A DNA stretch of 23,071 nucleotides, taken from the NCBI GenBank assembly GCA_937915485.1, contig CALGII010000107.1, forward strand, positions 1 through 23,071, in the 5' to 3' direction. Positions 8,570-15,322 of the stretch are shown one piece after another. The position numbers and the translations under genes are program-made. The first letter of the stretch is position 1, and every line of letters begins with the position of its first letter. Below the pieces are notes generated by a model. The model was not told the origin of the DNA and made no database searches. It worked only from the letters and a program-made list of their open reading frames with translations. The DNA comes from an uncultured Ignavibacteriota bacterium (GTDB lineage Bacteria > Bacteroidota > Ignavibacteria > Tepidaquicellales > Tepidaquicellaceae).

Positions 8570-9691
8570 TTAATTGTAATATTTTAAAAGTAGTTCATAG
8601 ATTTTCTTGCTCGTGTCACCTCGGCCGAAAGTATAATCGTATCCTTCCCCGACGTTGCTTCTGTAATATTCCGAATAGTCGATGAAACTCGAGACTTCCC
8701 CGAATTCAAAATTCAGAAGTTTCGCGTTCTTTTCCAGTACCTCGGGTCTTTCGGTTACCTTGCGCATTATTCCGCAGGGTATGTTGAAGAATAATGATTC
8801 TTCCTGAAGCCCGCCTGAATCCGAGATTATTGTATGCGCGTTTCTCACCATGCCGAGCATCTGAAAATAGTCGTTAACTGGGTCGCTGATAATGAGGTTT
8901 TCCTCCGCTCCACCGTTCAATCCGCTGTAGAAACTTTTCCTGATTGAAGGATTCGGATGCAGCAGGTGTATTATTTTTCTGTCGGTCTTCTTTGCCTTGA
9001 TGAGGCGGTTTAAAATTTTCGAATACTCCTCCACCTTGTCCCAGTTCTCTCTTCTGTGAAGAGTGCTGAGTATGTAGTCGTCCGACGAATAATCCTTTAT
9101 TTTGTTTTCCTGAAGGAGGGTTACGATTGCATCGTTAATCGTGTTGCCGACTATGTGGCATTTATTCTTGTCGATTCCCTCGCGCATCAGATTGCCGTAA
9201 CTTATCTGCGTGGGGCAGAAGTTCAGGCTCGCTATTCTTCCGATTGATTCCCTGAAAAACTCTTCGGGAAAAGGATTCAGGTGATCGAATGTTCTTAATC
9301 CCGCTTCGACGTGGAATACGGGTATCTGGTTTATGAATGCCCATACGGCTCCCGTGTATGCCGATACCGTGTCGCCCTGAACCACGACTCCGGATATGTC
9401 CCTTACATTTAGTCCCGAATTGCCTTTCACGAACTTGTCGTTGAAATCGTTCAGCATGTGCGCCATGAATAATTCAAGGTCCGCGCTCCTGTTGGGTATT
9501 TCTTCCGACGACATGTCAAAACTCAAACTTAAGTAGGAAAGTATGTCTTCCGAAATCGTCTGCTGCGCCGTGTTGAACAGTATGGGATTGAATTCGTTTG
9601 ATTTCTTGAGTTCACGGTAAAGAACGAAAAGTTTAATAATTTCCGGTCTTGTTCCAAGTACTATCAGTATGTTTTTTTTATTTCCGCTCAT
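8570..9691 (-). CDS. wecB: Non-hydrolysing UDP-N-acetylglucosamine 2-epimerase
   Basis: This cytosolic enzyme of 373 residues interconverts UDP-GlcNAc and UDP-ManNAc. Family motifs are intact: VLGTRPEIIK (N-terminus), VVQGDTVSAY (catalytic Asp), HVEAGLRT (catalytic Glu), PFPEE (second Glu), STLHRREN (catalytic His), SDSGGLQEES (UDP-sugar binding) and VTERPEV. Length is normal. The residues after PEE are FFR, where E. coli WecB has ANR; the Arg is kept. In E. coli this gene is also nfrC, required with nfrA and nfrB for phage N4 adsorption. Here it directly follows the split NfrB-like genes (21-nt gap), which suggests that it supplies UDP-ManNAc to that synthase. The Shine-Dalgarno before ATG 9689-9691 is weak. 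Confidence 0.92.
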   Translation of the reverse strand: MSGNKKNILIVLGTRPEIIKLFVLYRELKKSNEFNPILFNTAQQTISEDILSYLSLSFDMSSEEIPNRSADLELFMAHMLNDFNDKFVKGNSGLNVRDISGVVVQGDTVSAYTGAVWAFINQIPVFHVEAGLRTFDHLNPFPEEFFRESIGRIASLNFCPTQISYGNLMREGIDKNKCHIVGNTINDAIVTLLQENKIKDYSSDDYILSTLHRRENWDKVEEYSKILNRLIKAKKTDRKIIHLLHPNPSIRKSFYSGLNGGAEENLIISDPVNDYFQMLGMVRNAHTIISDSGGLQEESLFFNIPCGIMRKVTERPEVLEKNAKLLNFEFGEVSSFIDYSEYYRSNVGEGYDYTFGRGDTSKKIYELLLKYYN

Positions 9692-9712
9692 CTGTATGTT
9701 TTCGTTTAATGA

Positions 9713-10984
9713 TTAATAATGCGATGTTGAATCCCAGACTACTTTTGCTTTCGATTTTACATTCTTATAAACGTTCAGTGAACGCGCTATCGCGAAAAAG
9801 TTAATTACCGTGTCGAGTGGAAGTCTGAAAATGCTGAAAAACGCGTATTTGAATCCGTACCAGTTGTACGTGAATACGAACCTGTGAGATAGCCTGGACA
9901 CCATGAACACAAGGTTGGCAATCATTAGATACCAGAGCACTGAACTTTGCCCGACAAGCGAATTCACGTGCTGCCAGCCCAGCAGGCTGCTGATTATGGC
10001 GAATATGAAATATCCGATTACGATGTTCGAAAGGAACGCGCTGAAGAAACTGAAAATTGATTTCCTGTCCCTGAAAAGGAAGTATTTCGTCGAAAGATTT
10101 CCCGACCACTTGTGCGCTTTCCAGTTCTGGAACACGATTCCCGCTACCCATCTTGACCTCTGCTTGACCGAAGCCCAGAAAGTATTCGGGAAAAATTCCG
10201 CTGTCGCGATTCTTGACGCTTCGTCGTCCCTGTCAAGTTTAACGTTGAAGAAACCCGTCTTGAAGCCGAGTTGATAAAATCTGAATCCTAATTCATAGTC
10301 TTCCGTAAGGTTTGCATCGTTGAAGAGCCCTTCCTTCTTTTCCTTCGGACGAAGCGTTATAGGTCCGTGCGGCACCGATTTCTCACCTGAAGGTTTCTTT
10401 TCTTCGGTGAGTTTCTCCTCGATGTTTTTGAGTCTTTCCTCGACTGTTGTCGAAGGCATTACCCGCTGCTCGGTGTATAATGAAGATATGCTGTTCTTAA
10501 TCTCTTTTATCTGATTGTCTATTTCATTGAGTTTGCTCTTTACGACGTGGTCCGCTCCGGCGTTGAGTCCTGTATTATCTCTCTGCCGCTGCAAATCCGA
10601 AGCGCGGTCCCTCATTTCTTCAAGCCTCGTCTCGATTTCGCTCATCTGGTCAAGACCCTCTTCGATAGTGCTTCCGGTGTATTCCTGCGCACCCTGAAGG
10701 ACAGTCGTCTTTTGCAAGACCGTCTTCGGAGTCGATTTGATTTCATCAGATAACTGCTTGACATTGCTGCTGACGTCCTCAAGTTTTTTCCCGAGCACGA
10801 AATCACTCTTCACCTCTTCGCGCGGTGTCTGCATGAAATCGGGTATGTTCTTCTCGTAAAGATTTCTTATGCGGTCTTCGATTTCGGATATCTTCTTGTC
10901 TATCGAAGGCATGTTCTTCGAATCGTCGTTTGACTGGTTCTCGTCCTTTTCGGAAAATACGTTCTGGTTCTTTGACGGAGTCAT
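9713..10984 (-). CDS. C-terminal half of a split NfrB-like glycosyltransferase, with N-terminal coiled coil
   Basis: Residues 1-220 are charged and predicted coiled coil with no recognisable enzyme domain; heptad-rich stretches lie at about 28-45, 62-85, 108-135, 148-172 and 180-197. From residue 226 the protein becomes the second half of a GT2 synthase: LTEDYELGFR (TED motif, catalytic base, 226-235), KQRSRWVAGIVFQ (Q-x-x-R-W, 274-286), then FRDRKS and three membrane helices (about 310-333, 346-365, 380-400). It ends at VVWDSTSHY. From memory this matches E. coli NfrB step by step (LTEDYDIGFR, RQKSRWIIGIVFQ, FLWRDRK, AWDKTTH). It stops where NfrB goes on into its c-di-GMP-binding module. It lacks the donor-binding half and so cannot be active alone. 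AAAGGG lies 6 nt before the ATG. It starts 72 nt after the gene for the first half. Confidence 0.87.
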   Translation of the reverse strand: MTPSKNQNVFSEKDENQSNDDSKNMPSIDKKISEIEDRIRNLYEKNIPDFMQTPREEVKSDFVLGKKLEDVSSNVKQLSDEIKSTPKTVLQKTTVLQGAQEYTGSTIEEGLDQMSEIETRLEEMRDRASDLQRQRDNTGLNAGADHVVKSKLNEIDNQIKEIKNSISSLYTEQRVMPSTTVEERLKNIEEKLTEEKKPSGEKSVPHGPITLRPKEKKEGLFNDANLTEDYELGFRFYQLGFKTGFFNVKLDRDDEASRIATAEFFPNTFWASVKQRSRWVAGIVFQNWKAHKWSGNLSTKYFLFRDRKSIFSFFSAFLSNIVIGYFIFAIISSLLGWQHVNSLVGQSSVLWYLMIANLVFMVSRLSHRFVFTYNWYGFKYAFFSIFRLPLDTVINFFAIARSLNVYKNVKSKAKVVWDSTSHY

Positions 10985-11056
10985 GATTTACCCTTTCTTA
11001 ATTAAACTTTTATAACTTTTAATGCCGCCCCGCTTTTTTTACGGAAGCGGAGAATT

Positions 11057-12523
11057 TTACAATACCGGTTTCTTTATTTTTGCAACGTCTTCCCTTGCTT
11101 TGTCAATCGTGCCGTATGATGATATAAGCACCTTGTACAATATTTCGCCGTTGCTGTTTACACTCTGTATTTCTATGTTCTTTTCAGTGAAATAATCCGT
11201 TGCATTCAATACCTCTACCCTGTTCATCGCTCCCGGTTCCGTGCTCCATACCGATTCCTGAATTATGAAATCACCGTGCTTGTCCTTTATGTAAAGCACG
11301 TTGTACTTCTCGTCCGAGAAACCGTTGTTCACGATTATTATGTTGTCCTTAATTATCTTCGCGTTGTTTAGTTCCTTCTGCAGTTTGTCCTCGGCGGTTA
11401 GTTTGATTTCGTTAGCGTTAGCGTCCGAAGGAATAAGATTTATTTTCCCGATAAGGTCAGCGCTCGATATAACGTCCTGCTGCGCTTCTGTGTTTCCGGT
11501 GTATATCAGGAACGAAACCCAGCCGATTACCATGGCGAGAAACATGAACGTGTATCCCTTTATCGAATCGGGCACTTTCTTGCTTCCGGGCTGGACGTGG
11601 TCGTCGTTTAGACTGACGAACGGGTCGTCGTGGTAACTCGTCTCGTTTATGTATATCCCCGATTTCTGGCTCTCGTCGTTCGAGAACGTGAAATCGTCCT
11701 CAGAAAATTTTGTTTCAGATTCCGCGATAACGTCCTTTTTAGACTCGACGTCAAACGGGTCGTCGCCGTCTTTCCTGTGCATTCTGGCTTTTTCAAGGTC
11801 CCAGTTGTATTTCTCGAGATAATTGAAAGTCTTCCTGTGGAATCCCATTCCCGTTCCCGCGAACGGTATGAACGTGCCCATCGCCTGCCTTACTATCATG
11901 TCCTTCGTGTGTACTTCCGCGAACGCGTCGCAGTAAGTCCTGTGGAACAACTTTCCGAGATTGCTCTTTATCGGAATGACGGGAATCTGCACCGCGTGGT
12001 AACCCTTGTAGCCAAGAAGGAAGTTGTATAACTTCAATGAGTTCGGATGTATGAAATCCTCGGCGTCGTGAACTAGTATTACTTCGAACTTGCCGAAACG
12101 CTTTTCGTATTCCATAACCCCCGCGAAAAGCGAGTTCAGATTGTCGGCTTTTGTAGTCGGACCGTTCTGGCTGTTAACGCACGGAATCACCCTGGCGTCT
12201 TTCCTTGAAATTTCCTGAACGACTCTTAATGTGTCGGGGTCATTCGGATATACACCGACGAAAAATCTGAAATTCGTGTAATTCAGATTTCTTATCGCGT
12301 AACTAAGCGTTCTGCCGATGACCGACGACTCTCTCCAGGCGCCGAGAAATATAGCAATCGGCTTTTCCTGCTTGTCGAACATTTCCGAGAAATCGGGAAG
12401 TTTCTTCTTGTACTTTCTTCTCTGAAGCCAGTACAAAACGTCAAGGTACAAATCGTCTATGCCGCTGATGAACAGCATGATCGCCGTTACCCATAACAGT
12501 ATTTGGAAAATTTCGTAAATCAT
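11057..12523 (-). CDS. N-terminal half of a split NfrB-like glycosyltransferase, with membrane anchor and SPOR-like domain
   Basis: Residues 1-235 are the first half of an NfrB-type GT2 synthase: membrane helix at about 5-22, ISGIDDLYLDVLYWLQRR, KPIAIFLGAWRE (53-65), FVGVYPNDPDT (88-98), GPTTKADNLN (121-130), LVHDAED (D153/D156, donor and metal binding), AEVHTKDM and FAGTGMGFHRKTF (221-233). NfrB shares these blocks in the same order, from memory. The TED and QxxRW motifs that should come next are missing and are found in the next gene. Residues 240-320 are acidic and probably disordered. 322-341 is a membrane helix, and about 417-485 resembles a SPOR domain (FIIQESVWST ... LYKVLISSYGTIDKARED), which would lie in the periplasm and could bind peptidoglycan. 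ATG overlaps the upstream TGA (ATGA, 12520-12523). Confidence 0.87.
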   Translation of the reverse strand: MIYEIFQILLWVTAIMLFISGIDDLYLDVLYWLQRRKYKKKLPDFSEMFDKQEKPIAIFLGAWRESSVIGRTLSYAIRNLNYTNFRFFVGVYPNDPDTLRVVQEISRKDARVIPCVNSQNGPTTKADNLNSLFAGVMEYEKRFGKFEVILVHDAEDFIHPNSLKLYNFLLGYKGYHAVQIPVIPIKSNLGKLFHRTYCDAFAEVHTKDMIVRQAMGTFIPFAGTGMGFHRKTFNYLEKYNWDLEKARMHRKDGDDPFDVESKKDVIAESETKFSEDDFTFSNDESQKSGIYINETSYHDDPFVSLNDDHVQPGSKKVPDSIKGYTFMFLAMVIGWVSFLIYTGNTEAQQDVISSADLIGKINLIPSDANANEIKLTAEDKLQKELNNAKIIKDNIIIVNNGFSDEKYNVLYIKDKHGDFIIQESVWSTEPGAMNRVEVLNATDYFTEKNIEIQSVNSNGEILYKVLISSYGTIDKAREDVAKIKKPVL

Positions 12524-13683
12524 AATTTTGTGTTAAAATAAATTAGGAAACCGGCTCTTACCTGAAAGATGCTTCTGAAATTGCCGTTGAGGTAATTTCC
12601 GTTCTCATCCACGAGATAATTCCTGCTGACGGCTTCCGCAAAAAGTACGGGAAAATTTACAAGATTGGGCTTGAATGATATTCCGGCCCCTAAATCGCCG
12701 TAGTTGTTGTAATCGATTTTCTTTGAATCAAGAGAAAACTCCTGCTTCAGGTAAAACTCGAGATACGAGTATCCGCCCGTAAGATAACGGAGGACCTCTT
12801 TCAACTGCAGCATCGCAAATACATTCCTGAACTTATAATCGTATAGCCCTACGCCGTATATATCAAAATAGAAATTCTCTGTGGTCGATGACTTGCTGAA
12901 TTTGTAAAAACTCGCCTTGCCCAGCCGCGTTCCCAGCGAAAGTATCGGCTTGAAACTAAGGCTGTTCTTCTTGAAATCAATTTCCCTTACGTATCCTATC
13001 CTCAGTTCGAAATTCATGTAATCGGTCAACTGGACCTTGCTGAATCCGCCTACGTCGAAGAATCTGTCGTTGTATATTGTTTCGCTGTTTGATTTTGAAT
13101 CGAGATAAGTCTCCGCGTATAATCCCGCGAATATGTTCTTCGTAAGCCTGAAATTTAAATGAGTCAGTAAATTCGATATGTAGTTCTTGTAATATGACTC
13201 GTAAAAATTGTGGAAGTATAAATCGAATGACGAGCGCGCGTTCTTTACCATCAACTCCCTCATGTACCACATCGATGTCCTCGATTTGTCAACTTCTTCG
13301 GGATCCTTCGAGTTCTCTGAAACATATGTGAACCTGCTGTACGCGCTCTCGTAATTTTTAGTTTCGCTGTATAAATACCCCAACTGCATGTTTATGCGCG
13401 TGTCACGGGGATTAGTTATGAGATAGGTCTTGAAAACCGATATTGCCTCGTTGTACTGCTTTTTGTTTATGAAATCGTAACCCTTGTTAAGCAGTTCGTC
13501 GTTGTTGTTCGCGAGGATAGTGTCTTTTGTCGATGCCGCGATTCCGCTGTTAAGCGAAATGACTGATTTCTTTAATGGAGAATCTTTCTTGAAAATTGAT
13601 TGCGGGAGTGCTGTTTCAGCGGCAATGAAAAAGATTAATAAGAAGAATATATAACCGGATATATGTATATACCTGTTTTCCAA
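12520..13683 (-). CDS. TPR plus outer-membrane beta-barrel protein (NfrA-like position and role)
   Basis: This 387-residue exported protein has a signal peptide in residues 1-28 (IFFLLIFFIAAETALPQ). Two tetratricopeptide repeats follow at about 62-130 (AISVFKTYLITNPRDTRINMQLGYLYSETKNYESA region), then an amphipathic beta-rich region from 155 ending in FQVRAGFLIYFNTKL, typical of an outer-membrane barrel. TPR-plus-barrel is the usual design of polysaccharide export porins and of NfrA, the outer-membrane partner of NfrB. This protein is far shorter than E. coli NfrA, and homology is not shown. The only workable start is TTG 13681-13683, preceded by AAAGGG at good spacing; the next in-frame ATG would remove the signal peptide. 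The stop overlaps the ATG of the glycosyltransferase half gene. It is the first gene of the operon. Confidence 0.78.
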   Translation of the reverse strand: MENRYIHISGYIFFLLIFFIAAETALPQSIFKKDSPLKKSVISLNSGIAASTKDTILANNNDELLNKGYDFINKKQYNEAISVFKTYLITNPRDTRINMQLGYLYSETKNYESAYSRFTYVSENSKDPEEVDKSRTSMWYMRELMVKNARSSFDLYFHNFYESYYKNYISNLLTHLNFRLTKNIFAGLYAETYLDSKSNSETIYNDRFFDVGGFSKVQLTDYMNFELRIGYVREIDFKKNSLSFKPILSLGTRLGKASFYKFSKSSTTENFYFDIYGVGLYDYKFRNVFAMLQLKEVLRYLTGGYSYLEFYLKQEFSLDSKKIDYNNYGDLGAGISFKPNLVNFPVLFAEAVSRNYLVDENGNYLNGNFRSIFQVRAGFLIYFNTKL

Positions 13684-13695
13684 AACTACCCTTTC

Positions 13696-13730
13696 GTTAA
13701 TTTAAAACTGCAAACATTTTTGCAATTAAC
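13696..13730. promoter_or_regulatory. Nested inverted repeat in the leader of the polysaccharide operon
   Basis: TGCAAA (13709-13714) and TTTGCA (13719-13724) form a perfect 6-bp stem around CATT. Outside it GTTAAT (13696-13701) and ATTAAC (13725-13730) are again inverted, offset by 7 nt. It lies 13-47 nt upstream of the TTG start, so it could be an operator or an mRNA leader hairpin. It has no U tract, so it is not a terminator. Confidence 0.4.
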
Positions 13731-14125
13731 GTGCCTAAATTTCAATTTTGGGGGAGTTTGTGTTAACTTGTATATAAATTAATGCGTTACGCTTGATGAA
13801 ACGAATTTTTTGTTAGATTTTAAAATTTCTGGAAATGCGAAAAAGAAAGTATCTGAACTACATAATTTCAAGTACATACTATGTTTCGTCGCCGCTCGCC
13901 TGAGGGTGCTTAAAATCGTCTGATATTATATATACTATTACCGTGCCAGAAAATTAAACGCTATTCGGTAAGAAATGGAGTTTTCAATTTGTACACCATA
14001 ATTATTCAGTAATAAAAAAAGCATCCAGACTATCTTTTTTTCTTGCTGATATTCGAATTTAAACTAAAAACAAGCAAAATCGATGGTACAGTAATTGTAA
14101 TATGATATAAAAAATTTATATAAGG
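13731..14125. other. Intergenic region between the polysaccharide operon and the small gene at 14126
   Basis: About 0.4 kb between divergent genes, AT-rich, with no open frame of note and no tRNA-like or riboswitch-like fold that I can see. It must hold the operon promoter on the minus strand (perhaps near 13770-13800, TTTATATA), but no box matches a consensus well. An AT-only inverted stretch at 14013-14040 is too weak to call. Confidence 0.5.
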
Positions 14126-14416
14126 ATGGACCTTTTGAACATACAAAAAACATTATTCCGGGAATTTTCCTGTTTGCTTAATTCCGATATTGAAAACCAA
14201 ATCCGCAAAAATAATGACGCGCTTGAGCATATTGATATGGAAAGTATTAACAACGAAGGCGAACCGCAAAAATCCCAGACCGATAACCTCCTGTATAAAT
14301 TTTATTTGTCATTCACGAAAATGAGTTCACTCCAGAAAAGCGTGAACTTTGTCAATACCGAGAACGGTATTAATTTCGCTTCTTTTAAATCAAACCAAAC
14401 AGGTCTTATAGATTAG
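14126..14416 (+). CDS. Small hypothetical protein
   Basis: This frame of up to 96 residues is rich in Asn, Lys and Ser, with no membrane helix, signal peptide or known motif. I do not recognise it. The ATG at 14126 has AAGG directly touching it, which is too close to work as a ribosome site. The same AAGGA is well placed (7-8 nt) for TTG 14135-14137, which would give a 93-residue protein beginning MNIQKTLFREF. It is the only plus-strand candidate between 1 and 16.6 kb and does not overlap another gene. It converges with the BtuF-like gene 24 nt downstream without a visible terminator. Coding is plausible, not proven. Confidence 0.45.
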   Translation: MDLLNIQKTLFREFSCLLNSDIENQIRKNNDALEHIDMESINNEGEPQKSQTDNLLYKFYLSFTKMSSLQKSVNFVNTENGINFASFKSNQTGLID

Positions 14417-14440
14417 ACGGGACAAACCGCGTTACGGGAA

Positions 14441-15322
14441 TTACTGTCTCCTTATTTCAACGAGTTTTTTCAATGCATCCGTGACTCTCGGTCCCGGTCT
14501 CGAAAAAATATTTTCGTCAAGAATAATTGCCCTCTTCTCCTTGTAAGCCTTTAATCCGTAAAATCTTTCCGATGTCTCCGTTTCGATTATTTTTTTCGTT
14601 GTGTTTGCCGTATCGGCAAGGAAGAAAATATAATCGGGATTCTTTAATAGTAAATCCTCGTCGTAAATTCCCGGGTAATCGAGTTTTTCGCTTCCGAATA
14701 TGTTCGAGAATCCTTCAGTCCTGAATATGTCGCCTATGAAAGTATTGTCGCTGAATGAAATCAAAGGTTTCGCCGATAAGAATGCCGCGTATGTACTGCG
14801 GTCCGTGTCTTTCGGCTTAATGCTTTCAACCTCTTTTTTGAAATTTTCTGTTCTGGTTTTCCCCGCTTGAGGCTTCAATATCTCGTTCAATTTGTCCATC
14901 GATGAAATAATATCATTGACTTTCCTTGGATTCAAAACAAAAACCCTGTAACCAAGGTCGGTTAATGATTTGTAAGTTATCTGCGAATTGCCCTCGATTG
15001 TAAGCAGTATCAAATCAGGCTTCATTTCCGCAATCAGTTCAAGATTCGGGTCGAGAAGTCCGCCGACCGACTGCTTTCCCTTCGCTTCCGGCGGGTAATC
15101 GCAGTATTTTGTAACGCCGATTAGTTTGCTTTCCGCGCCGATGTAATAAATCATTTCCGTTATGCTCGGCGCAAGCGATATTACCCTCTCAGGCGCTGAA
15201 GAAAACTCGAATAAATTTCCCAGATCATCTTTTACCGCGTTCCCGCTGTTTTCTTCCTTCTTTGTTTTGCAGGAAGAAAAAACAGCCGCTAATATTAGAA
15301 TTAATAGAAATGCTCTCTTCAT
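14441..15322 (-). CDS. Periplasmic binding lipoprotein of BtuF/FhuD type (cobalamin or iron-chelate ABC uptake)
   Basis: This 293-residue lipoprotein has a signal peptide ending in F-S-S-C (C18), then a KTKKEEN tether. The mature part is a helical-backbone binding protein: RVISLAPSITEMIYYIGA, GVTKYCDYPPEAK, SVGGLLDPNLELIAEMKPDLIL, LGYRVFVL, FRTEGFSNIFG and a final FSRPGPRVTDALKKL. YCDYPPEAK and the arrangement of the SVGG...NLELIAEMKPDL block resemble BtuF, the vitamin B12 binding protein. A siderophore ligand cannot be excluded. No permease or ATPase is in the window, so the partner is elsewhere or the protein acts with a shared transporter. It overlaps the upstream gene by one base (TGATG at 15320-15324), so the two are coupled. 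Confidence 0.85.
   Translation of the reverse strand: MKRAFLLILILAAVFSSCKTKKEENSGNAVKDDLGNLFEFSSAPERVISLAPSITEMIYYIGAESKLIGVTKYCDYPPEAKGKQSVGGLLDPNLELIAEMKPDLILLTIEGNSQITYKSLTDLGYRVFVLNPRKVNDIISSMDKLNEILKPQAGKTRTENFKKEVESIKPKDTDRSTYAAFLSAKPLISFSDNTFIGDIFRTEGFSNIFGSEKLDYPGIYDEDLLLKNPDYIFFLADTANTTKKIIETETSERFYGLKAYKEKRAIILDENIFSRPGPRVTDALKKLVEIRRQ

Noticed and set aside
11030..11050. Terminator between the two glycosyltransferase half genes
   Set aside because: CCGCTT/AAGCGG can pair but has no U-rich tail on the minus strand, so read-through into the second half gene is expected.
10985..11056. Frameshift or sequencing error that broke one glycosyltransferase gene
   Set aside because: A single error would leave continuous homology on both sides. 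Instead, several hundred residues of unrelated sequence sit on each side of the break, with a ribosome site before the second gene.
9713..12523. Intein or split intein between the two glycosyltransferase halves
   Set aside because: No Cys/Ser at the N-side junction, no His-Asn before the C-side junction and no Hint-like blocks. The two halves are separate genes with their own stop and start, and the inserted parts are a membrane anchor/SPOR-like domain and a coiled coil.
13731..14125. tRNA, riboswitch or small RNA in the 0.4-kb gap
   Set aside because: I could not find a cloverleaf, a conserved aptamer core or a hairpin followed by a U tract.
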